DNA of 64,000 nucleotides, taken from assembly GCA_027923965.1 (NCBI GenBank), contig AP026969.1:2170001-2234000 (forward strand), given 5' to 3'. The notes below the pieces were generated by a model. That model was not told the DNA's origin, did no database searches, and saw nothing but the letters and a program-made list of their open reading frames with translations. Made by a program: the position numbers and the translations under genes. This document shows, piece after piece, positions 8,652 through 14,807 of the stretch. The stretch's first letter is position 1. Every line of letters starts with the position of its first letter. Source of the stretch: Comamonadaceae bacterium OS-1 (GTDB lineage Bacteria; Pseudomonadota; Gammaproteobacteria; Burkholderiales; Burkholderiaceae_C).

Positions 8652-9146
8652 ATGGCTACCGCCGCGCTGGATCTGCTGCGCCAAGCCAAGGCCGCCTACG
8701 GCCCCGAGTACGAAAAGCACCTGTTCGAGCAGTACAAGCTCTACGTGGACATGGCCGACCGCATCAGCGCCCGGCGCATGCTGGCCAATTCGTTCTTTGT
8801 GGGCGTACACACCGCGCTGATCACCGCCTTCACCGTGATGCTGAAAGAGAAGGTGCTACAGCCCACCCTCACCGGCCTGGCCCCATTTTTGGCCGTGGTA
8901 CTGCTGTGCTTCATCTGGTGGCGGGTGGTGCACTCCTACCGCCAGCTCAATTCCGCCAAGTTCAAGGTGGTCCACGCCCTGGAGCAAATGCTGCCCGTCG
9001 CCCCCTATGACGCAGAGTGGACAGCCCTGGGCCGCGGCGATGATGCCCGCCTGTACCTGCCGCTAACCCACGTGGAGAACTGGGTGCCGGTGTGCTTTGG
9101 CGTGCTGTATGTGCTGCTGGGGCTGACGCTGTACACGGGTGGATGA
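8652..9146 (+). CDS. RipA-like small membrane protein
   Basis: 164 residues. A hydrophilic N-terminus with EQYKLYVDMADRISARRM leads into hydrophobic segments at about 46-64, 74-94 and 145-162. This N-terminal signature and size match my memory of the RipA-type octameric membrane protein family, which is often seen near TIR genes; I cannot confirm it here. The ATG follows the OmpA gene stop with no gap. No catalytic motif is visible. The likely role is a membrane component of the TIR operon. Confidence 0.72.
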   Translation: MATAALDLLRQAKAAYGPEYEKHLFEQYKLYVDMADRISARRMLANSFFVGVHTALITAFTVMLKEKVLQPTLTGLAPFLAVVLLCFIWWRVVHSYRQLNSAKFKVVHALEQMLPVAPYDAEWTALGRGDDARLYLPLTHVENWVPVCFGVLYVLLGLTLYTGG

Positions 9147-9206
9147 AAAATAGGCCGCATGCGCTGGTGGGACGGGCGGGAGCAGCTCTTTTTTAGATAG
9201 CAGAAT
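9145..9206 (-). repeat. Two-hairpin dispersed repeat, copy 3 (inverted)
   Basis: Minus-strand copy filling the gap between two convergent genes. Read on the minus strand it has CTGCTATC, GAGCTGCTC, GCGCATGCGGCCTATTTTT. It is diverged in the second stem but keeps the terminal GGCCTATTTTT. Confidence 0.6.
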
Positions 9207-9631
9207 CACACCATCCACGGGTTGAGCAAGGAAACCCGTGTTTTTGCATAGTCGCTCGTGTCGCGCGTCACCACGGTCAAGCCGTGTTGCAAACCGATGG
9301 CGGCGATGAAGAGGTCGGGTTGGGTGAAGGTGTGGCCGGACTTTCTGCCGTCTTCCACCAACAAACGCCATTTGAACAACGTGTCTTCGTTGACCGGGAG
9401 AATGCGTCCCTCAAACATGGGGCGCACTTTATGGGTCAACCACTCGTGCAACTCCTCGCGGCGCAGTGCGTCGCCCACCAGTTCAATGCCAAAACGAATT
9501 TCGGCCAGCGTGACAGTGCTGACAAACAGCAGGTCAAGGGGCTGCGCTGCCACCCAGGCCACCACCTTGGGCTCGGGCCGGGGCCGCCGCAGCTCCGACA
9601 AGATGTTGGTGTCGAGCAACCAACCCGTCAC
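9206..9631 (-). CDS. vapC: PIN-domain ribonuclease toxin (VapC/FitB type)
   Basis: A 141-residue PIN protein. The acidic quartet expected of the metal site is visible: Asp in LLDTNILSE, Glu in TLAEIRFGIE, Asp in QPDLFIAAIG, and a C-terminal Asp in VTRDTSDY. The family cleaves RNA, often initiator tRNA or other tRNA. The GTG start overlaps the antitoxin TGA by 4 nt (GTGA), which ties toxin synthesis to antitoxin translation. It belongs to the FitB-like subset with PEPKVVAWV. Confidence 0.88.
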   Translation of the reverse strand: MTGWLLDTNILSELRRPRPEPKVVAWVAAQPLDLLFVSTVTLAEIRFGIELVGDALRREELHEWLTHKVRPMFEGRILPVNEDTLFKWRLLVEDGRKSGHTFTQPDLFIAAIGLQHGLTVVTRDTSDYAKTRVSLLNPWMV

Positions 9632-9942
9632 AGTACGACATCCCGAACCGGCATGGGGCTGCGGGTGGGGGCAATATCAATATCGGGATAAGGCGAGGCT
9701 TGCAAAGCGTCGACCAAGGATTGGCCAGTGCGGTTGCCCTTGAGTTGGCGGAATTCAGCGGCTGCGATCACCACCACCTCGTCCCGCCCGTGTACGGTGA
9801 CATGCTGCGGGCCTTCGCTGTGCACCAAGCGCACCAGTTCGCTAAAGCGCGCCTTGGCATCCTGTAGCAACCAGCTTGCATAGGGCAAGCGCGGGGCCTT
9901 GGATTTTCGGGTGGAGGTTGGGCGAGGCACTAAAATAGTCAT
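9628..9942 (-). CDS. Phd/YefM-type antitoxin
   Basis: 104 residues. The core ASWLLQDAKARFSELVRLV followed by GPQHVTVHGRDEVVVIAAAEF is the Phd/YefM DNA-binding fold. The C-terminal tail (about residues 75-104) should wrap the PIN toxin encoded just downstream. A 25-residue basic N-terminal extension is longer than usual. The ATG lies inside a palindrome (9936-9950), and there is almost no room for a ribosome site, so the message may be nearly leaderless. Confidence 0.87.
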   Translation of the reverse strand: MTILVPRPTSTRKSKAPRLPYASWLLQDAKARFSELVRLVHSEGPQHVTVHGRDEVVVIAAAEFRQLKGNRTGQSLVDALQASPYPDIDIAPTRSPMPVRDVVL

Positions 9943-9950
9943 ACTGACTA
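9936..9950. promoter_or_regulatory. Putative antitoxin operator overlapping the start codon
   Basis: TAGTCA-TAC-TGACTA is a perfect 6-bp inverted repeat that includes the antitoxin ATG (complement at 9940-9942). Its position suits autorepression by the Phd-type protein. Confidence 0.55.
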
Positions 9951-10037
9951 GATTAACATAGCTATCGCACGATCATCCGAAAAAACTTCTTACACCCGAA
10001 AAGTTACAAAAATGTAGGTAAATCCTTCATTCCTCCT

Positions 10038-10066
10038 GTACAAGAAGCTACACAAACCATAGCAAC
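10038..10066 (-). repeat. Partial dispersed repeat, copy 4 (inverted)
   Basis: Directly after the DUF3299 gene. On the minus strand it reads TTGCTATGG...TGTAGCTTCTTGTAC, matching the first hairpin and the start of the second. The rest is lost. The assignment is weaker than for the full copies. Confidence 0.45.
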
Positions 10067-10567
10067 CTACTTCACGCCCACCGCATCCACCATCCGGTAA
10101 TACAGACCGTACTGGTCGTCGTTCAGCACCGCAAACGTGCCCTCCACGATGACCGGCTCCAGGCTGTACTTCACCGGGGTCTTGGTCTTTACCTCGACCA
10201 TACTCTCCGGCCCGCCGGGCAGGCAGAACGAGCAGGTCAGCGGCACCGAGGTGAGCAAAAAGTGCTTTTGCTTTTCGCCCGCGTCCAGCGGCACCATGAA
10301 GCCCTGCACGCGCTGGGTTTTCTGGTGCAAGGCCAGTTGCGGCAGGCCGAAATTGGGCAGGATACGGTTCTTGATGGCCTTGGTCTTGACCGCCGTCAGC
10401 ACCGACCACGGCACCACGTCGGCCCGCTCGGCCAGGGGGGCGAATGGGCTGTTCGGGCTGTGGAAGCCGGGGCCGGAGCCCGCGGGCAGATCGACCGGCT
10501 GGGCAAGTACCGAACCGGCAGATCCGGCGAAGAGGGCCAGGCCCAGAAGCATAAATTTCAATCGCAT
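10067..10567 (-). CDS. DUF3299 secreted protein
   Basis: A 166-residue protein with a clean signal peptide (MRLKFMLLGLALFAG to VLAQP, cleavage near residue 23). The mature part has the DUF3299 pattern: ALHQKTQRVQGFMVPLD, HFLLTSVPLTCSFCLPGGPESMVEV and YSLEPVIVEGTF. Family function is unknown, although such proteins often sit near lipoprotein exporters and metal genes. The CSFC pair could bind a metal or form a disulfide. An in-frame TTG 5 codons upstream is possible, but the ATG gives the better signal peptide. It is flanked by two toxin-antitoxin modules. Confidence 0.8.
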   Translation of the reverse strand: MRLKFMLLGLALFAGSAGSVLAQPVDLPAGSGPGFHSPNSPFAPLAERADVVPWSVLTAVKTKAIKNRILPNFGLPQLALHQKTQRVQGFMVPLDAGEKQKHFLLTSVPLTCSFCLPGGPESMVEVKTKTPVKYSLEPVIVEGTFAVLNDDQYGLYYRMVDAVGVK

Positions 10568-10582
10568 GGTCGTCGCTTTCAA

Positions 10583-10978
10583 TCAAGTCACCAGTGTCAT
10601 ACCGGCATGTTTGGCGGCACCCACATCAAAGGTCATGGTGCGCAGGCAACCCGCTTGGGCAGCGGAACGCTCAATCAGGCAATCGGCAAAATCGGCCTTA
10701 CCGGCTTTGAAGACGCGCAATGCGCGGACCACCTGGTCTGCGGCTTCAATTTTGAACTGCTTGGTGCGCACGATGGCATCCAGGGCGGCAGCTACCTGGG
10801 CGCGGCTGAGGTCGTAGCTGAACGACAAAACCCAGACCAGCTCGACGATGGACACCAGCGTGATATAGCCCGTGTCGGCGCCATCCAGTGCGTCGATCAG
10901 CGCGCTGGCTTTGGCCGACTGTTTGGGATCGTCCTGCATGATGTAGCGCACCAGCACATTGGTATCGAGGCCAATCAC
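10583..10978 (-). CDS. vapC: PIN-domain ribonuclease toxin (VapC type)
   Basis: A 131-residue PIN protein. MIGLDTNVLVRYIMQDD supplies the first aspartate, SIVELVWVL the glutamate, KADFADCLI the third and fourth acids, and MTFD the last. It starts with GTG, overlapping the antitoxin stop by 4 nt (GTGA), the same coupling as the other VapC in this window. It is partnered with an AbrB-type antitoxin rather than a Phd type, so the two modules are not recent duplicates. Confidence 0.88.
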   Translation of the reverse strand: MIGLDTNVLVRYIMQDDPKQSAKASALIDALDGADTGYITLVSIVELVWVLSFSYDLSRAQVAAALDAIVRTKQFKIEAADQVVRALRVFKAGKADFADCLIERSAAQAGCLRTMTFDVGAAKHAGMTLVT

Positions 10979-11217
10979 CGGGCCGATGCTCCGCGGGTGG
11001 CGATGGCCTGGTTCATCTCTTCAATCGACACGGTTTTAACGGCTTTGCCGAACATGCCCTTCAATTGGGTCACGGACCGGGTTGCCGCCACGAATTCGTA
11101 ACGCCCTGGCTCCAGTTCCACAAACTCCACCCGGTCGCCGGTGTCGACCTGCATGGCTTGGCGCACATCGGCCGGGATGGTGATTTGGCCTTTGGAGGAA
11201 ATGGTGGCGGTGGTCAT
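10975..11217 (-). CDS. AbrB/MazE-type antitoxin (SpoVT-AbrB fold)
   Basis: 80 residues. TATISSKGQITIPADVRQAMQVDTGDRVEF is the swapped-hairpin AbrB DNA-binding domain (residues 3-33 or so). The C-terminal helix (VSIEEMNQAIATRGA) is the likely toxin-binding tail. It precedes and overlaps the VapC gene. A CCTTAC-GTAAGG inverted repeat lies 16 bp upstream of the ATG. Confidence 0.88.
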   Translation of the reverse strand: MTTATISSKGQITIPADVRQAMQVDTGDRVEFVELEPGRYEFVAATRSVTQLKGMFGKAVKTVSIEEMNQAIATRGASAR

Positions 11218-11232
11218 GTGGGTTTCCTTATT

Positions 11233-11250
11233 CCTTACCTTATTGTAAGG
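11233..11250. promoter_or_regulatory. Putative AbrB-antitoxin operator
   Basis: CCTTAC and GTAAGG form a perfect 6-bp inverted repeat around a 6-base AT-rich centre, just upstream of the antitoxin start at 11217. It is the expected place for an autoregulatory site. Confidence 0.5.
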
Positions 11251-11263
11251 CGAATGGATCTCT

Positions 11264-11506
11264 CTAGTGTTCGTGCTTCATCCCGCAATATTTGCCAATC
11301 GCAATCCCCTTGCAAGCCGCTTGCAGGGCTTTCAGGCACAGCTCTTCGCCCTTGCCGGCCTCGCGGCATTGGGCGGCGGCTTCGTGGGCGGCGGCGATGG
11401 CGCGGTGGCGGGCGACGTCTTCTTTGGTGTCCTGGGCGCTCTCGGCGGCGATGGCGCTGGCGGTGCAAAGGCTGCAGAGGAGCAATGCGGCAAGGGTTTT
11501 GGTCAT
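11264..11506 (-). CDS. Small Cys-rich periplasmic protein
   Basis: 80 residues. The signal peptide MTKTLAALLLCSLCTASAIAA is followed by a mature domain of about 58 residues with four cysteines, CREAGKGEELC then CKGIAIGKYC. The spacing C-x9-C and C-x8-C suggests a two-disulfide helical hairpin, reminiscent of CHCH folds. It ends in MKHEH, a possible metal-binding tail. The start codon is 12 bp after the FtsX-type permease gene, so it is probably the last gene of the exporter operon under the Fur-family regulator. The function is not known. Confidence 0.68.
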   Translation of the reverse strand: MTKTLAALLLCSLCTASAIAAESAQDTKEDVARHRAIAAAHEAAAQCREAGKGEELCLKALQAACKGIAIGKYCGMKHEH

Positions 11507-11517
11507 CAAGATTCCTA

Positions 11518-12720
11518 TCAACGGTGATTCAACAAAGTAGTGACGTCCAGGCGGTAGGCCTCCCAGGCGGGCAGCGCGGCGGCCAGGGTGGCAACCACCG
11601 CGCCCAGCAGCAGCACCCACCATTCAGAGGGCAACCAGATCCAGCCGGTCAGCGGCAGCGAGCGTTCGGCCTGCAGCCAGCTGCCCACCAGACCCGCCAG
11701 CAGATGCCCGCCCAGCAAGCCCAGGGCGGTGGCCAAGGCGGCCAGCAGCAGCGCCTCCACCAGCACCAGCCCGGCCACTTTGTAAGGGGACGCGCCCAGC
11801 ATGCGCAGCATGGCCAGGTCGGCGCGGCGCTCGCGCACGGCGTTCCACAGGGCGATGAAGACGCTCAAGCCCGCCGTCAGCAGCAGCACCGCGCCAAAGC
11901 CGCGCAGCACCTCGGTGCCCACGCCCACCATGCGCAGCAGGCGGGTGATTTCCACGGCGGGCGCGGCGGCCTGCATCTCGGTGGTGGTGTTGATGAAGCG
12001 CGGAAAGGTCACTGCCGCCAGCGGGCTTTTGTAGGTGATCAGCGCCAGGGTGATTTCGCGCTCCTGCTCCAGGATTTTTTGGTCTTCCTCGTCCAGGGCG
12101 GTGGCTTTTTCGTGCACTTTCCAGACCGATTCGGTGGCCGTCAGCACCAGCCGGTCCAGCACGCAGCCGCAGGGGGCCAGCACGCCGGTGACGGTGTAGG
12201 GGAAGTCACCGTGGATATGGCCGGTGCCACCGAGGCCGTGCGAACCGTAGAAGGTGTTGCCCACGGCCAAGCCCGTATTTTTGGCCACCTGTGCACCCAT
12301 CAGGGTCTGCATGGGTTTAGTCCACAGCGTGCCCTGGGCCAGGGTGGCACCGTAGTGCGCGGCATAGGCCGGGCTGGTACCCACAATGCGAAAGCCCCGA
12401 AAGGTATCGCCCAGGCTGATGGGGATGAGCTGGGCCACGCGCGGGTCTTTTTCAAGCTGCTGCACGGCCTCCAAAGGGATGTTGCCCGGCGGCACGTCGA
12501 TGTGGAACACGCCCGCCAGAATCAGCTGCATGGGGCTGCCTTTGGCACCCACCACTGCGTCGATCCCGGCCAGGTCGCGCTCAAACGCCCGGTCCATCTG
12601 CTCGCTGGTGATCCACACAAAGGTGATGCTGGCCAGGCCCAGCGCCAGCAGCAGCAAGTTCAGTGCGGCAGACAAGGGGCGTGACCACAGGTAGCGGAAG
12701 GCAATTGCTACGATCTTCAT
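11518..12720 (-). CDS. MacB/FtsX-type ABC transporter permease
   Basis: A 400-residue permease with one N-terminal membrane helix (about 14-35), a large periplasmic domain (about 40-275) and three C-terminal helices, the MacB/LolC/FtsX architecture. The C-terminal ERRADLAMLRMLGASP motif is the coupling helix region. The periplasmic part contains a GSHGLGGTGHIHG stretch and a CGC, both plausible metal ligands. Its ATG overlaps the ATPase stop (ATGA), so the two form one transporter. Such exporters move lipoproteins or substrates within the envelope, and the setting beside a Fur-family regulator suggests a metal-related task. Confidence 0.83.
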   Translation of the reverse strand: MKIVAIAFRYLWSRPLSAALNLLLLALGLASITFVWITSEQMDRAFERDLAGIDAVVGAKGSPMQLILAGVFHIDVPPGNIPLEAVQQLEKDPRVAQLIPISLGDTFRGFRIVGTSPAYAAHYGATLAQGTLWTKPMQTLMGAQVAKNTGLAVGNTFYGSHGLGGTGHIHGDFPYTVTGVLAPCGCVLDRLVLTATESVWKVHEKATALDEEDQKILEQEREITLALITYKSPLAAVTFPRFINTTTEMQAAAPAVEITRLLRMVGVGTEVLRGFGAVLLLTAGLSVFIALWNAVRERRADLAMLRMLGASPYKVAGLVLVEALLLAALATALGLLGGHLLAGLVGSWLQAERSLPLTGWIWLPSEWWVLLLGAVVATLAAALPAWEAYRLDVTTLLNHR

Positions 12721-13385
12721 AGCTGCTCACGCTGGTCAGATAAGCACGGGGTGCCAATTTGGCATGTCAACGCCTGCGGCAAGGCTGCCGCCACCCGCGC
12801 GTCGTGGGTGGCGATGACCAGGGTGGCCTTGCAGCGCTGGGCGCTGGCTTGCAGCAAGGCCAGGGCAGATTGGGCGGCGGCATCGTCCAGGCTGGCGGTG
12901 GGCTCGTCGGCCAGAATCACCTGGGGCTGCAGCAGCACGGCACGGGCCAGGGCGACGCGCTGCGCCTGGCCGCCGGAGAGCTGGCGGGGTTTGCGCGCAG
13001 CCAATGCCCCCAAGCCCAGGGCCTCCAGCGTGCGGTGCACGGCCTGCGGGTCGTCGGGCACGCCTGCGGCCCACTGGGCCATGGCCAGGTTGCCGGCCAC
13101 GGTGAGCGCTTCACTCAAGTGCAATTTTTGGGGCAGGAAGCCGATGGCGCTGGCCCGCCATGCGTCGGTAGCTATTCTTTGAATAGCAGCCAGATCTTGA
13201 CCGGCCACCGTGATCTGCCCGCTGCTCGGGCGCAGCAGGCCCGCGGCCAGCGCCAGCCAGGTGGATTTGCCCGCGCCCGACGGGCCGCGCAGCAGCAGCA
13301 CAGCGCCCTGGGGCACGTCGGTATCGGGGAATTCCAGCGGCTCAGCGCCTGGGTAGGCGTAACGCAATTGCGCTGTTCGGATCAA
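12717..13385 (-). CDS. ABC transporter ATPase (LolD/MacB type)
   Basis: 222 residues. Walker A is GPSGAGKST (about 34-42), the signature is QLSGGQAQRVALARA, Walker B is ILADEPTASLD and the H-loop is IATHDARV. Length and motifs match the LolD/MacB ATPases that pair with FtsX-type permeases, and the partner follows with an ATGA overlap. The TTG at 13385 overlaps the regulator's TGA stop and gives a normal N-terminus (IRTAQLRYAYPG). No ATG or GTG fits, so this start is inferred. Residues around AAIQRIATDAW come from a partial dispersed repeat. Confidence 0.82.
   Translation of the reverse strand: MIRTAQLRYAYPGAEPLEFPDTDVPQGAVLLLRGPSGAGKSTWLALAAGLLRPSSGQITVAGQDLAAIQRIATDAWRASAIGFLPQKLHLSEALTVAGNLAMAQWAAGVPDDPQAVHRTLEALGLGALAARKPRQLSGGQAQRVALARAVLLQPQVILADEPTASLDDAAAQSALALLQASAQRCKATLVIATHDARVAAALPQALTCQIGTPCLSDQREQL
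12718..12760 (+). repeat. Dispersed repeat, copy 5, at an ATPase/permease junction
   Basis: ATAGCTGCTCACGCT then ATAAGCACGGGGTGCCAATTT. The first hairpin is missing. Read on the minus strand it encodes the last residues of the ATPase (ending DQREQL) and supplies the overlapping stop and start codons of the two genes. Confidence 0.75.
13168..13193 (+). repeat. Partial dispersed repeat, copy 6, inside the ATPase gene
   Basis: Only the first hairpin is present: GCTATTCTTTGAATAGC, a perfect 7-bp stem with a 3-base loop. On the coding strand it is read in frame within AAIQRIATD, at a surface loop position after the Q-loop-proximal strand. Confidence 0.6.
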
Positions 13386-13870
13386 CGCGCCAACCTTTGC
13401 GTGGGAGCGCAATCGCCGCAAATCCCGCGCAGCGCCAGGTCCACGCTGACGTTTTGCTGCCCCAGGGTTTTCAGGGCCTGGATGGCGGCAATGGCGGCCT
13501 GGGCCAGCTCGGCGTTGGTTTTGTCCATCTGGCCTTCCAGCGGCAGGTCGCGGTGGCAGTTGTTGCACTCGAAATGCGGCGCGGTAGGCACGTCCTCCAA
13601 GATGGCCTGGTAGTGGCGCACGCGCTCAGCATCCACCTTGCAGCGCAGCAGGCCCACTTCCGACAAGCGGTCCAGCAGGCGGTAGAGCGTGACGCGGTCC
13701 AGGGTGATGTTGGACTCGCGGGCCAGGGCCTCTTGCAGTTGTGCGTGGGTCCAGCGCGTGTCGGCGTGGGCGCGCAGCCAGTCCACCACCAAGCGGGCGG
13801 CATTGGTGCGGCGCAGACCGTGGGCGACCAGCAGGTCGTCCGAAGAGGTGGAAGATAAAGATGCAGCCAT
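13382..13870 (-). CDS. zur: Fur-family metal regulator, probably Zur
   Basis: 162 residues. An N-terminal winged helix (about 15-85, with LDRVTLYRLLDRLSEVGLL as the recognition region) is followed by a dimerisation domain with HFECNNCHR and CGDC, the two CxxC pairs of the structural zinc site. It stands between a Znu-type importer (divergent) and an exporter operon (co-directional, overlapping), so zinc sensing fits best, although a PerR or Mur function is not excluded. The ATG at 13870 is chosen; the frame extends to 13933 but would run through the operator palindromes. Confidence 0.83.
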   Translation of the reverse strand: MAASLSSTSSDDLLVAHGLRRTNAARLVVDWLRAHADTRWTHAQLQEALARESNITLDRVTLYRLLDRLSEVGLLRCKVDAERVRHYQAILEDVPTAPHFECNNCHRDLPLEGQMDKTNAELAQAAIAAIQALKTLGQQNVSVDLALRGICGDCAPTQRLAR

Positions 13871-13890
13871 AGGGTTCTCGAACGCCTTTA

Positions 13891-13907
13891 ACGCAACACT
13901 GTTGCGA
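13891..13907. promoter_or_regulatory. Candidate Zur box 1
   Basis: CGCAAC-ACT-GTTGCG is a perfect inverted repeat between the regulator and importer genes. It aligns over 17 bp with the second palindrome 26 bp away, sharing the half-site GCAA and its complement. Confidence 0.6.
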
Positions 13908-13916
13908 TATACTTTG

Positions 13917-13933
13917 ATGCAATTGGGTTGCAT
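13917..13933. promoter_or_regulatory. Candidate Zur box 2
   Basis: ATGCAA-TTGGG-TTGCAT is a perfect inverted repeat. Together with box 1 it gives a consensus of GCAA-n7-TTGC with centres 26 bp apart, which could let two dimers control both divergent operons. Confidence 0.65.
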
Positions 13934-13977
13934 TATCGCGCCAATTTTGCAACTGCCACCGACTTTACCCAGGCTCT

Positions 13978-14097
13978 ATGACCGTCCGTTCCCGTCCCCG
14001 CTTCCTCGCCCTATCGGCACCTGCCCGCCTGCTGCGCGTCATCCCCGCCCTGCTGCTTCTATGGCTGGCCGTGGCCTGGGCATCCGGGCCATGGTGA
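13978..14097 (+). CDS. Short membrane peptide overlapping the importer ATPase start
   Basis: A 39-codon frame starts at an ATG 45 bp after the second palindrome and ends with TGA inside the ATPase start (ATGGTGA). The product has a basic N-terminus (MTVRSRPRFLALSAPARLLR) followed by one hydrophobic helix (VIPALLLLWLAVAWA). It could be a real small membrane protein of the importer, a translational coupler, or a decayed secreted gene. Coding is supported only by its position and plausible composition. Confidence 0.45.
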   Translation: MTVRSRPRFLALSAPARLLRVIPALLLLWLAVAWASGPW

Positions 14098-14807
14098 CGC
14101 TGGACGGCCTGACCGTCACCTACCGCGACCGCCCCACCCTGCACGGGGTCAGCGGCAGTTTTGCGCCCGGCTCGCTCACCGCGGTGGTGGGGCCCAACGG
14201 CGCAGGCAAAAGCACGCTGCTGAAAAGCATTTTGTCGCTGCTGCCCATCGCCCAGGGCAGCCTGCAGGTGCACACGCCGCGCTCGCGCATCGCCTATTTG
14301 CCGCAGCAGTCGGCCATCGACCGCAGCTTTCCCATCACCGTGCATGACTGCGTGTTGCTGGGGGCCTGGCAGGCAGCGGGGGCGCTGGGCGGCTTGGGCA
14401 GCGCCGTGCTGGATGAGGCGGATGCCGCCCTGCACACCGTAGGCCTGTGCGGGTTTGCGCAGCGGCCCATCAGCGCCTTGTCGGCGGGGCAGTTCCAGCG
14501 GGTGCTGTTTGCGCGGCTGCTGCTGCAGGACGCGGACTTGATTCTGCTGGACGAGCCCTTCAACGCCATCGACAGCAAAACCACCGCCGAGCTGCTGGCC
14601 CTGGTGGCCGACTGGCACGCCCGCCAGCGTACGGTCATCGCAGTGCTGCACGACCACAGCCAGGTGCACCAGCACTTCCCGCAGACCCTGCTGCTGGCGC
14701 GCGGCGTGGTGGCCTGGGGCGATACGGCCCAGGTGCTGACCCCGCAGCATCTGGGCCAGGCCCGCCTGCTGGGCGAAAGCTGGGACGACCATCTCCATGC
14801 CGCTTGA
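14091..14807 (+). CDS. znuC: Metal ABC importer ATPase (zinc/manganese type)
   Basis: 238 residues. Walker A GPNGAGKST (about 37-45), signature LSAGQFQRVLFARL, Walker B LILLDEPFNAID, H-loop AVLHDHSQV. AYLPQQSAIDRSFPITV is the characteristic Q-loop region of ZnuC/MntB ATPases. It is the first full gene of the importer operon, downstream of the two candidate Zur boxes, and its stop overlaps the permease start region. Zinc is the likeliest substrate because of the regulator; manganese cannot be ruled out. Confidence 0.88.
   Translation: MVTLDGLTVTYRDRPTLHGVSGSFAPGSLTAVVGPNGAGKSTLLKSILSLLPIAQGSLQVHTPRSRIAYLPQQSAIDRSFPITVHDCVLLGAWQAAGALGGLGSAVLDEADAALHTVGLCGFAQRPISALSAGQFQRVLFARLLLQDADLILLDEPFNAIDSKTTAELLALVADWHARQRTVIAVLHDHSQVHQHFPQTLLLARGVVAWGDTAQVLTPQHLGQARLLGESWDDHLHAA

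Noticed and set aside
7425-8810. Long minus-strand frame across the OmpA-like gene
   Set aside because: Shadow of the plus-strand coding sequence, which has a lipobox and an OmpA domain.
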